Assembly: GCF_029893965.1 (NCBI RefSeq)
Contig: NZ_JARXXP010000009.1
Coordinates: 1 to 64,000 of the forward strand
Origin: Paenibacillus sp. PastM-3
GTDB lineage: Bacteria; Bacillota; Bacilli; Paenibacillales; Paenibacillaceae
Reading direction: 5' to 3'
DNA length: 64,000 nt
Positions 51,638 to 61,235 of the stretch are shown piece by piece. Positions within the stretch are counted from its first letter, which is position 1, and every line of letters starts with the position of its first letter. A program made the position numbers and the translations under genes. The notes below the pieces were generated by a model. It was not told the origin of the DNA. It worked only from the letters and a program-made list of their open reading frames with translations, and searched no databases.

Positions 51638-52583
51638 GGAGGAAATACGGCGGCGACCAATGCGCCGCAGGCGGACTCCGGCAACGCTACGGCATCGACG
51701 CAGGATACTCTGATTGTGGGACGAGGCGGCGATTCGGCTTCGCTGGACCCGGCCATCGTCACCGACGGCGAGTCCCTCAAAATCGCTCACCAGGTGTTCG
51801 ACTCCCTGCTGGAGTATAAACCGGGGACTTCCGAAGTGCAGGCATTGCTTGCGGACAGCTGGGAGTTTCCGCAGACGGCCTGACTTACACCTTCAAACTT
51901 CACCCGGGCGTCAAATTCCATGACGATACTGACTTCAACGCCTAAGCCGTAGTCTTCAACTTTACGCGCTGGAGCGATCCTAACAGCGAATTTAAATTCG
52001 AAGGGGACTCTTTTGACTACTACGACTCCATGTTCGGACCGGACGGTTCCCGCGTTATTAAGGAAGTAAAAGCCGTTGACGATTCGACGGTGCAGTTTAC
52101 ACTGAACCAGCCGCAGGCTCCGTTCCTGCAAAACATAGCCATGACTTCTTTCGGTATCGCCAGCCCTACCGCGGTTAAGGAGAAGAAAGAGAACTTCAAG
52201 AATGAGCCGGTCGGCACGGGTCCGTTCAAGTTTGTGGAATGGAAACGCAATGACGCCATCACCCTGGATAAGAATGCGGACTACTGGAAGGAAGGTCTGC
52301 CTAAGTGAACAAGGTGATCGTCCGCTCCATCCCGGGCAACAACCGTTCGTTCTACGCCAATGAAGAGCTACACACCATTCTGATCAACGCTCAGAAGGAA
52401 ACAGATCAGAATAAACGCTCCGACCTGTATAAACAGGCGCAGGAAATCATTAAAGCGGACGCACCGTGGATTCCGCTTGTGCATACAACGCCTTTGCTGG
52501 CAGCCAAAGCCAATCTGAAGGGATATGTGCCAGTGCCAGACCCGACAGGTACCGAGTACTACAGCGAAGTATATTTCGAATAG
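51638..52583 (+). pseudogene. Decayed oligopeptide-binding protein (OppA/DppA)
   Basis: A peptide-binding protein remnant in several frames. It begins in the mature N-terminus ([20 protein letters not shown]), loses frame after LADSWE where one base is missing, continues GLTYTFKLHPGVKFHDDTDF in another frame, meets a stop codon (TAA where Glu is expected), continues through VGTGPFKFVEWKRNDAITLD, stops at TGA after GLPK, and resumes after NKVIVRSIPGNN with the C-terminal YANEELHTILINAQKETDQN region. About 200 residues of the middle are missing. The signal peptide is lost. Confidence 0.85.
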
Positions 52584-52600
52584 ACGTTTGACAGACAGCC

Positions 52601-52627
52601 TTACCGCCGCTGAAACAGCGGCGGTAA
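52601..52627 (+). terminator. Hairpin after the binding-protein relic
   Basis: TTACCGCCGCTG and its exact complement close over AAA. In intact operons of this type a hairpin between the binding-protein and permease genes is common, so this may be a surviving part of the original operon. Confidence 0.6.
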
Positions 52628-52652
52628 GTTGGTGTTATCCTCTAATACACCT

Positions 52653-53016
52653 GACTACACAGCCATGATCATTGCCCTGAAGCTGCACTGGCTTCCTTCA
52701 ATAGGAAGAATGGATCAGCGCGATCCGGTTGAGAGCATAACGAATCTATATGTCATCGATACGATTATCGCCCGGATGACGCGCTCTCAGCATGCCGGAA
52801 GTTATGAATTCCGATTATATCCGCACGGCAAAAGCAAAAGGTCTGTCACAGTTTCTGGTCGTGTACAAGCACGCACTGAAGAACTCGCTGATTCCCGTAC
52901 TGACGGTCGTCGGTCTCCAAACCGGCATTCTGATTATCGCGTTCATTTTTGTAGTCATCAATCTGCTTGTGGATCTGCTGTACTCCGCCATCGATCCGCG
53001 CATCCAATACAAGTAA
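52653..53016 (+). pseudogene. Decayed peptide transporter permease (OppB/DppB)
   Basis: The relic starts inside the protein (LKLHWLPSIGRMDQRDPVES), jumps to a short MTRS segment, then one extra base shifts frame, after which [20 protein letters not shown] and [19 protein letters not shown] are read. A deletion then joins LI to the C-terminal end [20 protein letters not shown]. The N-terminal helix and part of the core are gone. Confidence 0.85.
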
Positions 53017-53028
53017 GGAGTGAACCTT

Positions 53029-53417
53029 GTGTCACAGGCAACCTTAAATGCTGCACCTCCGAATGCCCCTGCCGAAAAGGTCTCCGGTCCTTGGCGCGAT
53101 GCGTGGAAGGCTTTCCGCAAGAACAAAACGGCCATGGTGGGTTTGTGCATTATCGTCTTTTTTATTCTGATCGCGCTGCTGGCTCCGTTAATAGCGCCTT
53201 ACGACTATAAAGAGCAGGAGCTTGTCAACCGGCTTAAGGCCCCTTCGGCCGATCACTGGTTTGGTACGGACGATCTCGGCCGTGATCTGTTTACACGCGT
53301 GCTGTACGGAGCGCGGATATCGCTCTGGGCTTCCTCGGTCTTGGCGCGCAGCCGCCCGATCCGGAGTGGGGCAAGATAATTCATAGAGCGTATACGCCTG
53401 GCGAATATCCGATCTGA
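53029..53417 (+). pseudogene. Decayed peptide transporter permease (OppC/DppC)
   Basis: GTG 53029 keeps its TAAGGAG site. The N-terminus is intact (PWRDAWKAFRKNKTAMVGLC and the first helix, then WFGTDDLGRDLFTRVLYGAR). After ISLWASS the sequence jumps, in another frame, to FLGLGAQPPDPEWGKI, which belongs near the C-terminus of these permeases. About 150 residues including the EAA loop are missing. Confidence 0.85.
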
Positions 53418-53615
53418 ACGAAAAACAAAGCCATAGACTGGCCGCTATGTTGATGAACTATAGTTTCCCGTTACTTCTGCAAAGTGGCCAATACAGGATG
53501 GTAATGGACAGATTAGCAAATTCTTCAGTTGAACATACATAGTTATTTGAGTAAGATTACTCATGGAGATCGTTCGACATACTAGTTGAAGCAATTCAGG
53601 AAGGAGCCACATTGT

Positions 53616-55958
53616 ATGAAGACTCCCAATCAAGAAGAAACAACCGAACGCCTATCCGAAAACGAAAAACAATTCCGTCTCATATCAGAATACTCGCTTG
53701 ATTTTATATCGAGACATGCCGCAACGGAGGAAGCAACTTATTTATATGCCTCCCCCTCATGCAAAACTCTGCTCGGTTACGAACCCGACGAATTGCTCGG
53801 CGCTAGCGCATTCGATTATTTTCATCCCGAAGACATTCATCTTATCAAAGAATATCTTTTGGCAAACCTGGAGTCCAAGGGTGTATATACCGTCGCTTAC
53901 CGGATCCGCCATAAAGACGGCCAATATATCTGGTTTGAAAGCACGGGGCGGTATACCTATGACGAAGAGACCAGAGAAGTTCAAGAAATCATAGCCATTT
54001 CACGGGACATTACCGAGCGGAAAGAAGCGGAAAAGCAGCTGCAGGAAAGTGAGCAAAGATATAAATCCTTATTTGAATACACACCTGCTGCCGTATACTC
54101 TTTTGATTTACAGGGCGTTTATTTGTCCGCCAACTCCAACTTGGAAGCAATGACAGGTTATTCCAAGGAGGAATTGGTGGGGAACTCCTTTGTCCCCCTC
54201 ATTCATCCGAAGGATTTGACGCGAACGAAGGAGCATTTTAAACAGGCCACCCAAGGAATTCCTCAGCATTATGAAATCAGCATTATTCATAAAGAAGGCC
54301 ACACGCTTGTCCTTGATGTGACCAACGTACCGATCGTTATCAATCGACAGATTGTCGGAGTGTATGGCATAGCTATGGATATCACCGAACAAAAGAAATA
54401 TGTAGAGCAGATCGAAACCCTCAGCTATCAGCACAGTCTTATTCTGAACTCTGTTAACGAAGGAATATTCGGCATGGACACTCAAGGGATCTCGATGTTC
54501 ATTAATCCTGCGGGAGCCAAAATGTTGGGATATGAGGCGATGGGATTTATTGGAATTCCAAACCACGCCGCGATTCATCACACCAAACCGGACGGCAATC
54601 ACTATCCGCTGGAAGATTGCCCGATTTATAAAACGATACAGGACGGCCAGCCCCGACAAGTGAAGGAAGAAATTTTTTGGCGGAAGGACGGCTCGAGCTT
54701 CTTGGTTGATTACACTACCAATCCTATTATTGAAAACGGTAGGATCATAGGAGCGGTCGTCGTCTTTAGCGATATCACGAATGAAAATGAGATTCTGAAA
54801 GCGAAAGAATCGGCGGAACGGGCGGCGGATGCGAAGTCCGAGTTTCTCGCTATCGTGAGCCATGAACTGCGGACTCCAATGAACGGCATTATCGGCATGA
54901 CCGATTTGCTTCTGGAAACCGGATTGACTCTAGAACAGGCGGATTACGCTGAAATCATCCGGAAAAGTGGGAAAGACCTACTCTATATCTTGAACGATAT
55001 CTTGGACTTCAGCAAAATAGAAGCCGGCAAATTAATGCTGAGCCATGATCCCATTGACCTACATTCCATTTTAAGAAGTATCGCCGAGTTGTTTGCAGGC
55101 AAGGCGAATGAAAAAAATATCCGGATGACCTATCGCATAGACCCGCAGATTCCAACCTTTATCATGGGGGATCCCCACAGGCTACAGCAAATTTTAGTTA
55201 ATCTAGTAGGTAATGCATTGAAATTTACGGATACCGGTGAGATTTTAGTCGCTGTTGATAAAAATCCGACAAAAGATTCAAGTATTATTCTGTTGGAATT
55301 TTCGGTTAAGGATACGGGAATCGGAATTCCAGCTGATAGGCTTGGTGAACTGTTTCAATCCTTTTCCCAACTGCATCCGGCTATCAACCGCAAATATGGG
55401 GGTACCGGGCTAGGCCTCGCGATTTGCAAAAAGTTGGTAGAGCTGATGGGCGGCAGGATAGGGGTCGAAAGTACGGAGGGCGATGGTTCAACCTTCCGAT
55501 TCACTATCATATCCCACACTCCTAAAGAAGAATCTTCCGTAGACATCGCAGAAACGACAACAGCCAACCAAAAAAAAGATGCGCACCATCCTTCTTTACG
55601 CATACTGGTCGCGGAAGACCATCCGGTCAATCAAAAGTTGCTTGTGACGATTTTACGGAAAAAAGGGTACGCGCCGGATCTAGTGGATAATGGAGCCGAT
55701 GCCGTCGAAGCCATTTCCCATAAAGAATACGATCTAATTTTCATGGATCTGCAAATGCCCGTGATGGACGGTCTTAAAGCGACCTCCATCATAAGACGGC
55801 TTCTTCCAGCCGACAAAGGCCCCGCCATTGTAGCGGTAACCGCATATGCCCGACCGGAAGACAAGGAAAAATGCTTAGCAGTCGGGATGCAGGATTATAT
55901 CAGTAAACCGATTCGAAACGCTGACATCAATCATATCCTTAACAAATGGGGAAAGTAA
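53616..55958 (+). CDS. Hybrid sensor histidine kinase, three PAS domains and a receiver
   Basis: A 780-residue cytoplasmic hybrid kinase. PAS domains lie at about 20-140, 145-265 and 270-390, with PAC-type ends such as GVYGIAMDITEQKK. HisKA follows (FLAIVSHELRTPMNGIIGM, phospho-acceptor His416), then HATPase_c (LVNLVGNALKF, DTGIGIPADRLGEL, GGTGLGLAICKKL) and a C-terminal receiver with phospho-acceptor Asp711 in LIFMDLQMPVMDG. None of its PAS domains has the LOV cysteine motif. AAGGAG lies 9 nt before the ATG. GC is lower than in flanking genes. No HPt or output regulator is adjacent, so its target is unknown. Confidence 0.92.
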   Translation: MKTPNQEETTERLSENEKQFRLISEYSLDFISRHAATEEATYLYASPSCKTLLGYEPDELLGASAFDYFHPEDIHLIKEYLLANLESKGVYTVAYRIRHKDGQYIWFESTGRYTYDEETREVQEIIAISRDITERKEAEKQLQESEQRYKSLFEYTPAAVYSFDLQGVYLSANSNLEAMTGYSKEELVGNSFVPLIHPKDLTRTKEHFKQATQGIPQHYEISIIHKEGHTLVLDVTNVPIVINRQIVGVYGIAMDITEQKKYVEQIETLSYQHSLILNSVNEGIFGMDTQGISMFINPAGAKMLGYEAMGFIGIPNHAAIHHTKPDGNHYPLEDCPIYKTIQDGQPRQVKEEIFWRKDGSSFLVDYTTNPIIENGRIIGAVVVFSDITNENEILKAKESAERAADAKSEFLAIVSHELRTPMNGIIGMTDLLLETGLTLEQADYAEIIRKSGKDLLYILNDILDFSKIEAGKLMLSHDPIDLHSILRSIAELFAGKANEKNIRMTYRIDPQIPTFIMGDPHRLQQILVNLVGNALKFTDTGEILVAVDKNPTKDSSIILLEFSVKDTGIGIPADRLGELFQSFSQLHPAINRKYGGTGLGLAICKKLVELMGGRIGVESTEGDGSTFRFTIISHTPKEESSVDIAETTTANQKKDAHHPSLRILVAEDHPVNQKLLVTILRKKGYAPDLVDNGADAVEAISHKEYDLIFMDLQMPVMDGLKATSIIRRLLPADKGPAIVAVTAYARPEDKEKCLAVGMQDYISKPIRNADINHILNKWGK

Positions 55959-56418
55959 GTAAAATTGCAGCGGTACGAAATCCTCAATACACCTCCGCCT
56001 GGTACTGGACAAATAGTTGAATCCATCGCAAGAGTCCGGCTGCGCTTTATACCCAGCAGCCATTTTTCTAAACTATGGGGCAGATATGTGTAATAAAACA
56101 TCAATGTGATCATTGTGCTAACGGGGAACGTTAGATGAATAACATTAGGAGAAGGCCACCGAATAAACAGGATCGGTGGCCTTTCCACTAAAGCAGTTGA
56201 GGCCAGGAAGCTGAACAACAATAGTCGTGATTTCTTTATAAAATCATAAAACTATTGAACCGCCAAACTCATATTTTGTCCGCCTGCTGACGATATAAAA
56301 GGAGAAGGATGAGGCCAGGCCGAATCAACTGCTTCCCCGGCTCTAATACATACCTGACTAATAACCGAAAATATTACTTTTTATACATAATACGACTGCA
56401 GTGGAGGAAGCATATCAA
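55959..56418 (+). other. Intergenic region between hybrid kinase and LOV-phosphatase genes
   Basis: No gene was recognised. It holds a hairpin at 56152-56183, a small inverted repeat CTAACG/CGTTAG near 56117-56133, and an AT-rich stretch from about 56350 likely to contain the promoter of the LOV-phosphatase operon. Confidence 0.5.
56152..56183 (+). terminator. Hairpin, probable terminator of the hybrid kinase gene
   Basis: AAGGCCACCGA and TCGGTGGCCTT are perfect complements over a 10-nt loop, followed by TCC. The T tract is short, so efficiency is uncertain. Confidence 0.6.
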
Positions 56419-58896
56419 GTGGATACCCAAACTATCATAGATGATTTGCATCGAGAGGGCATCGTTTATTCTTCACTGGAAGAAGAAATGCGGCGTTTAG
56501 AGGAGCTGTACGATCTCGGGATTTTGGACACCGAGCCTGAAGAGCGTTTTGACCGCATCACCAAATTGGTGGGCGGTATTTTTCGCGTGCCCATTTGTCT
56601 CATTACGCTGGTGACGGAAAAAGAGCAGTGGTTTAAATCCTGCTTCGGCTTGGAGGGAGAGCTGCTGGATCTGCGGCGAACGGAAAGAGAAGCTTCCTTC
56701 TGCCAGCATGTGATCGCTAAGCGGAACATGCTGATTGTCGAGGATACGGCAAAGGACCCGTTATTCCGGGGCAACCGGCTGGTGCTCGACCATGGTATTG
56801 GCTTCTATGCGGGCGCACCCCTGGAGACAAAGGCCGGGAACATCTTGGGCAGTCTCTGCTTGATTGACTCGGCGCCTCGCCGCTTCTCCGAAGAGGAAGC
56901 CGATTTACTGCAGCAGTTCAGCGGCTGGATCATGACGGAATTGGAGCTGCGCCGGGAACTGCGGCAGAAAATGATCCAGGAACTGCATTTGAAGGAACTG
57001 GTCGCCAGCAACGCCTGGCTGATGAAAGCGCTTGAGCACTCTTCGGCAGGAGTTGTCATCACCGACGCAACCGATCCGGATCTCCCAATTATTTATGCGA
57101 ATCCCGGCTTTACGAAGCTGACGGGGTATGCCCGTGAAGAGATAATCGGACATAACTGCCGATTTCTGCAGGGACCGGATACGGACGCGGCTGCTCTGGT
57201 AAAAGTCCGCAGCGGGATCCGGGAGCAGGCGATGACCCGGGTTGAGCTGCTGAACTACAGGAAGGACGGCACTTCATTCTGGAATGAGCTTCTCATCAAT
57301 CCGGTCGATAATGAGCAGGGCGACGCGATTCATTTTGTCGGCATTCAGAACGATATCAGTTCGCGGAAAGCGGCTGAGCAAGCGTTGGAGAACGCCTTCT
57401 ACGAGCAGGATCACCTGCTGCAAAGCCTGCCGGATATCATCTACGCGCTTGATTTACAGGGGCGGCTGCTTAAAATGAACGAACAGCTTTGCCGGCTGAC
57501 GGAACAAACGATGGCGGAGCTTAAAGGCACGCCGATTCAATCCCTGATGATCAACGAAGATAGGGCATTATTTTCGGAAGCTTTGATAAACGGGCTGCAT
57601 CACGAAAAAACAGAATTGGAAACGAGCCTCAGCGCCCGGAACGGATTGCGGATACCTTTTCAATGGAGCGTCGTACTGCTGCGGGACGAGGACGGAAGGC
57701 CCATCGGCTATGCGGGTGTCGGAAAAGATATTTCCGAACGGGTTCAAATGCGTAAGGATATTATGCATGCCGGAAGGCTTCAGGATCAGCTGCTCCCGAA
57801 AGAGCTCGACCATCCGGCCTTTCGAATACGAAACCTCTATCAGCCAAGCCAGTATGTCAGCGGTGATTTCTATTACTATGAATGGGAGGAAACCGAGGGG
57901 AAACTGCAGGTCTATCTGATGGATGTGATGGGGCACGGCTTCGCCACGGCGCTGAACTGCTCTGCGCTGCGGCTCATGCTCCAGCAAATGAGCCGCAGCG
58001 GACTCCGCCCTGCGCAAAAACTGGCCCGAATGAACCACGAATGCCTGCAGTTATTTCCGGAGGGCTATTTTACGACAGGATTATTCGCCGAGATCGACAT
58101 TGCCGCAAAGACGCTGACCTATGCTTCCGGAGGAATTAATAAACTGATTCTGTACCGGAACGGAAAGCCTGAGCTAAAGAAAGCCCCTGGGGGCCTTGTC
58201 GGAATTATAAAGCAGATGACCTACGACGACGTCACCCTCCCTTTTGAAGCCGGCGACCGGCTGCTGCTGGTGACCGACGGAATCAGCGACATGATCAAGG
58301 ATGTTGAAACATGGCAGGACGACAGCATCGATGCGGTCATCGCCAGGCTGCAGGGGATTATTCAAACGAATCCCGGTAAAGACGATGCCACAGCCGTCTG
58401 TGTGGAACTTATTCGCCAAGCGGGTGCGGACGGATTGGAGCCTTTGAACGACTCGGAAACGCATCGGTGGGAATGGCTTCTGCCCAGCAAAAATACGTCG
58501 GCAGATGAGCTCAGGCCGGAATTGCAGGCATTGTTCCTATCTTTACGCCTGCCCAAGCCAAATCAATTGCTGTTTGCCGTGAATGAAGCGGTAATCAACG
58601 CCGCAGAGGCGACGATGCGGAAATTTGGCGAAAACGAAGAGGCGCCGCCCGTTCAGGTCACGGTTCAGGCTGAAGCCGGGCGGATCATCGTCGACATCGC
58701 GAATGAGGCCGATCCGATTGACCCGTTATATTTCACCCGCAGCGTGGACGAGCTTGAAGCGATGCTGTGGGACGATTGCGGCCGAGGTATTTTATTAATG
58801 CGTAAAATGACGGACGAGATATCCTGCCGGGTGAATGGAACCGGGAGGAATATAATGACACTTATCACATACAGAGAGAAGGCGCAGCACGGATGA
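56419..58896 (+). CDS. GAF-LOV-PAS-PP2C-HATPase protein: candidate blue-light partner-switch regulator
   Basis: An 825-residue cytoplasmic protein. In order: GAF (about 25-170; ASFCQHVI, GSLCLID), LOV (about 205-320), PAS (about 325-440), SpoIIE-type PP2C phosphatase (about 450-670; SGDFYYYE, MDVMGHGFATAL, LVTDGISDM, GKDDATAVCV) and RsbW-type HATPase (about 695-822; NEAVINAAEA, DDCGRGILLM). The LOV domain has GHNCRFLQGPDTD, where Cys247 would form the flavin adduct, plus LNYRKDG, FWNEL and HFVGIQ. GTG 56419 follows GGAGGAA by 9 nt. The stop overlaps the STAS gene start. The predicted role is to dephosphorylate and phosphorylate that STAS protein in response to light; function is inferred from domains. 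Confidence 0.9.
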   Translation: MDTQTIIDDLHREGIVYSSLEEEMRRLEELYDLGILDTEPEERFDRITKLVGGIFRVPICLITLVTEKEQWFKSCFGLEGELLDLRRTEREASFCQHVIAKRNMLIVEDTAKDPLFRGNRLVLDHGIGFYAGAPLETKAGNILGSLCLIDSAPRRFSEEEADLLQQFSGWIMTELELRRELRQKMIQELHLKELVASNAWLMKALEHSSAGVVITDATDPDLPIIYANPGFTKLTGYAREEIIGHNCRFLQGPDTDAAALVKVRSGIREQAMTRVELLNYRKDGTSFWNELLINPVDNEQGDAIHFVGIQNDISSRKAAEQALENAFYEQDHLLQSLPDIIYALDLQGRLLKMNEQLCRLTEQTMAELKGTPIQSLMINEDRALFSEALINGLHHEKTELETSLSARNGLRIPFQWSVVLLRDEDGRPIGYAGVGKDISERVQMRKDIMHAGRLQDQLLPKELDHPAFRIRNLYQPSQYVSGDFYYYEWEETEGKLQVYLMDVMGHGFATALNCSALRLMLQQMSRSGLRPAQKLARMNHECLQLFPEGYFTTGLFAEIDIAAKTLTYASGGINKLILYRNGKPELKKAPGGLVGIIKQMTYDDVTLPFEAGDRLLLVTDGISDMIKDVETWQDDSIDAVIARLQGIIQTNPGKDDATAVCVELIRQAGADGLEPLNDSETHRWEWLLPSKNTSADELRPELQALFLSLRLPKPNQLLFAVNEAVINAAEATMRKFGENEEAPPVQVTVQAEAGRIIVDIANEADPIDPLYFTRSVDELEAMLWDDCGRGILLMRKMTDEISCRVNGTGRNIMTLITYREKAQHG

Positions 58897-59291
58897 CAAA
58901 GCCAAACGCAGATCAGAATCCTTTCACGATTATTAACGAGCAGCAGGACGGCATTCAAATTTTCCGGCTTACGGGAACGGTGGGGTACGGCAACGTGCAG
59001 CAGGCGAAGACGGTCCTTCGCGAGCAGCAGATTAAGGCGCGTTATTATGTGTTCGATCTGCTGGAGCTGGCGTGGATCGACAGTACGGGACTCGGTATGC
59101 TGATCAGCTTCGCCAAGGAGGTCAGAACCGATCGCCCCAATGTCGCCATCGCCGCGGGCGGGGAGCTGAGAGAATTATTGGAGATGGCCAAGCTGGATCT
59201 GGTATTTCCGTTATATTCGACAGCAGCCGAGGCGGTAAACGGCGCCAACACGGATGAAGGAGACCGGCCGCTTCCGCTCGATAAATACTAG
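58893..59291 (+). CDS. STAS-domain anti-sigma-factor antagonist (RsbV/SpoIIAA type)
   Basis: A 132-residue STAS protein. The phosphorylatable serine is Ser64 in [13 protein letters not shown] (the DSSGLG-type motif, with Thr in the second position). It is the expected substrate of both enzymatic domains encoded immediately upstream; the ATG overlaps the upstream TGA, so the two are made in balance. The C-terminal 20 residues are a polar tail. A chemoreceptor gene follows after 28 nt. No sigma factor or free anti-sigma gene is nearby, so the downstream target is unknown. Confidence 0.92.
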   Translation: MTKPNADQNPFTIINEQQDGIQIFRLTGTVGYGNVQQAKTVLREQQIKARYYVFDLLELAWIDSTGLGMLISFAKEVRTDRPNVAIAAGGELRELLEMAKLDLVFPLYSTAAEAVNGANTDEGDRPLPLDKY

Positions 59292-59319
59292 AATTATATA
59301 TACAGATGGGGGAAGCAGC

Positions 59320-61011
59320 ATGAAATTCAAATCGATTGCCATCAAAATAATACTTGTATTCAGCATTATCCTTACCTTGTTTACGCTGATTATTAATTTT
59401 TATACCGGAGAGAATGTGCGGAGTAAACTGGTGCTCGCCTCTCATCAGAAATTAAAATCCGATATGGAAATGGCCAAAATGATTATAAATGCCGAATATC
59501 CCGGCGAATGGTCGGTCAAGGACGGCAAGCTGTTAAAGGGCGATATGGCCTTCAATGACAGCTTTGACCTCGTTGATGCGATAGGCAAATCAACAGGGGA
59601 TACCGTCACCCTGTTCCTCGGCGATACGCGAATCGCAACGAATGTTCAGAAGGATGGAAAGCGCGCGGTAGGAACGCAGATTTCGGAGATGGTCGGCACC
59701 TCCGTACTGAAACAAGGCCAAACCTATCTGGGTGAAGCGGACGTCGTCGGCACGAAAAACCAGGCGCTCTACGAACCGATTAAGGACGCTTCGGGAAGCA
59801 TAATCGGAATCCTGTATGTCGGCGTTCCGAATACGCCGTTCGACCGGCTGGCGAACAGCTTTCGTCTCGAGATTCTAGCGATCAGCGCAATCGTTCTGCT
59901 GCTCGCAATCGTCGCTTCCTACCTGTTAAGCCGTCCGATCGTGACAGCGATCCGCAAGCTGTCTGTGGTGGCGCAGCGGATTGCCGACAAGGATCTGACG
60001 CATAAAGCGGAAATCTCCTCATCCGATGAAACCGGGAGACTGGCTCAATCCTTTGAGACGATGCGGGGCAACCTGGCTGTAATGCTGAAAGATCTGGGCG
60101 ATATTTCCGTCAATCTGAAGGAAAACAGCTCCTACCTGTCCGAAGCGGCTTCACAGACTGATCATGTTTCGCATGAAGTAGCCAAGGCGATCCAGCAGGT
60201 GGCCGAAGGCACCGTGGAGCAGACGACCCACTCGCAAGCGATTCACGAGAAAATGCAGGGTACCTTATCCAAAGTGCAGGAAGGCAGACAGCAGATGGGT
60301 CAAACCTACCGCAACGCGGTTCTGTCCGCTGAAATCGCCGATGAAGGAAATCAGGCGATCGAAGAAGCTATTCAGCATCTTTCGACTTTTACCAAAACCG
60401 TTAAATTTGCGACCGATGCGATCCAAAAGCTGGGGCTGCGTTCAGAAGAGATCGGAGGTATCATTCAAGCGATCTCGGATATTGCCAGCCAGACCAATCT
60501 GCTGGCGCTTAACGCCGCCATCGAGGCGGCGCGCGCCGGGGAAAGCGGACGCGGGTTCTCCGTCGTTGCGGCGGAGGTGCGCAAGCTGGCTGAGCAGTCC
60601 CAGATCGAAGCGGAGCGGATTACGAACCTGGTCAAGGACATTCAATCCGAAACCTCTGTTACGGTAAGAACGATGGAAACCAATCTGTCGGCCGTTAATG
60701 AGCAGGTGCGAATCATTACCAAAGGCGGGGAAGCGCTGAAGCAGATCGTGGACAAAACAGGTGAAACAAAACAGAATGCGGCTTCTTTGCAGGAGCTGTT
60801 CTCCGAGCTGGTCGATAATTCGGAGGACGTGATGCAGTCCATCCAAGTGATCCGCCAATTTGCTGAGAATTCGGCCGCCGTCGCGGAAGAAGTCGCTGCC
60901 TCCGCGCAGCAGCAGTCGGCAACCGTGAACGAAATCTTCTCCGCTTCGCGCGGGGTTAACTTTATGGCCAGTAACTTGAACCGTAAAGTAAAGGAATTCA
61001 CAATTTCATAA
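59320..61011 (+). CDS. Methyl-accepting chemotaxis protein
   Basis: A 563-residue transmembrane chemoreceptor. The first helix ([20 protein letters not shown]) is followed by a single-Cache-type extracytoplasmic sensor (about 35-185), second helix ([20 protein letters not shown]), HAMP (about 210-265) and a long coiled-coil signalling domain with the hairpin tip [20 protein letters not shown], then [28 protein letters not shown] precedes ATG 59320. It shares the transcript with the LOV-phosphatase and STAS genes and ends at a strong terminator, so its adaptation may be tied to that switch. Confidence 0.92.
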   Translation: MKFKSIAIKIILVFSIILTLFTLIINFYTGENVRSKLVLASHQKLKSDMEMAKMIINAEYPGEWSVKDGKLLKGDMAFNDSFDLVDAIGKSTGDTVTLFLGDTRIATNVQKDGKRAVGTQISEMVGTSVLKQGQTYLGEADVVGTKNQALYEPIKDASGSIIGILYVGVPNTPFDRLANSFRLEILAISAIVLLLAIVASYLLSRPIVTAIRKLSVVAQRIADKDLTHKAEISSSDETGRLAQSFETMRGNLAVMLKDLGDISVNLKENSSYLSEAASQTDHVSHEVAKAIQQVAEGTVEQTTHSQAIHEKMQGTLSKVQEGRQQMGQTYRNAVLSAEIADEGNQAIEEAIQHLSTFTKTVKFATDAIQKLGLRSEEIGGIIQAISDIASQTNLLALNAAIEAARAGESGRGFSVVAAEVRKLAEQSQIEAERITNLVKDIQSETSVTVRTMETNLSAVNEQVRIITKGGEALKQIVDKTGETKQNAASLQELFSELVDNSEDVMQSIQVIRQFAENSAAVAEEVAASAQQQSATVNEIFSASRGVNFMASNLNRKVKEFTIS

Positions 61012-61059
61012 ACCGGCGGATCGATCTGTCGTGACATCGGTGATGAGGGCGTTGATAAC

Positions 61060-61102
61060 AAAATGGCAGCCGGAACCAACAAGTTCCGGACTGCCATTTT
61101 TT
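61060..61102 (+). terminator. Strong terminator of the signalling operon
   Basis: AAAATGGCAGCCGGAAC pairs with GTTCCGGACTGCCATTTT (one bulge), followed by TT. It starts 48 nt after the chemoreceptor stop. Confidence 0.9.
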
Positions 61103-61235
61103 GCTGCTCGAAAACCGCTGTGCCGAGCGGGCATTATTGTGCTACAGTTGTCGTAAATGACGGAAAGCAGCGGTTTGAAATTCGGGAATCCATTAAACAA
61201 GTCTAACCTGTAGGAACTTTCATGTGAAGGCTTTC

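Noticed and set aside
51700-52300. Several short plus-strand frames as separate small genes
   Set aside because: They are consecutive pieces of one peptide-binding protein interrupted by frameshift and stop codons.
55931-56221. Minus-strand 96-codon frame after the hybrid kinase
   Set aside because: It spans a hairpin terminator, lacks a ribosome site and resembles no family.
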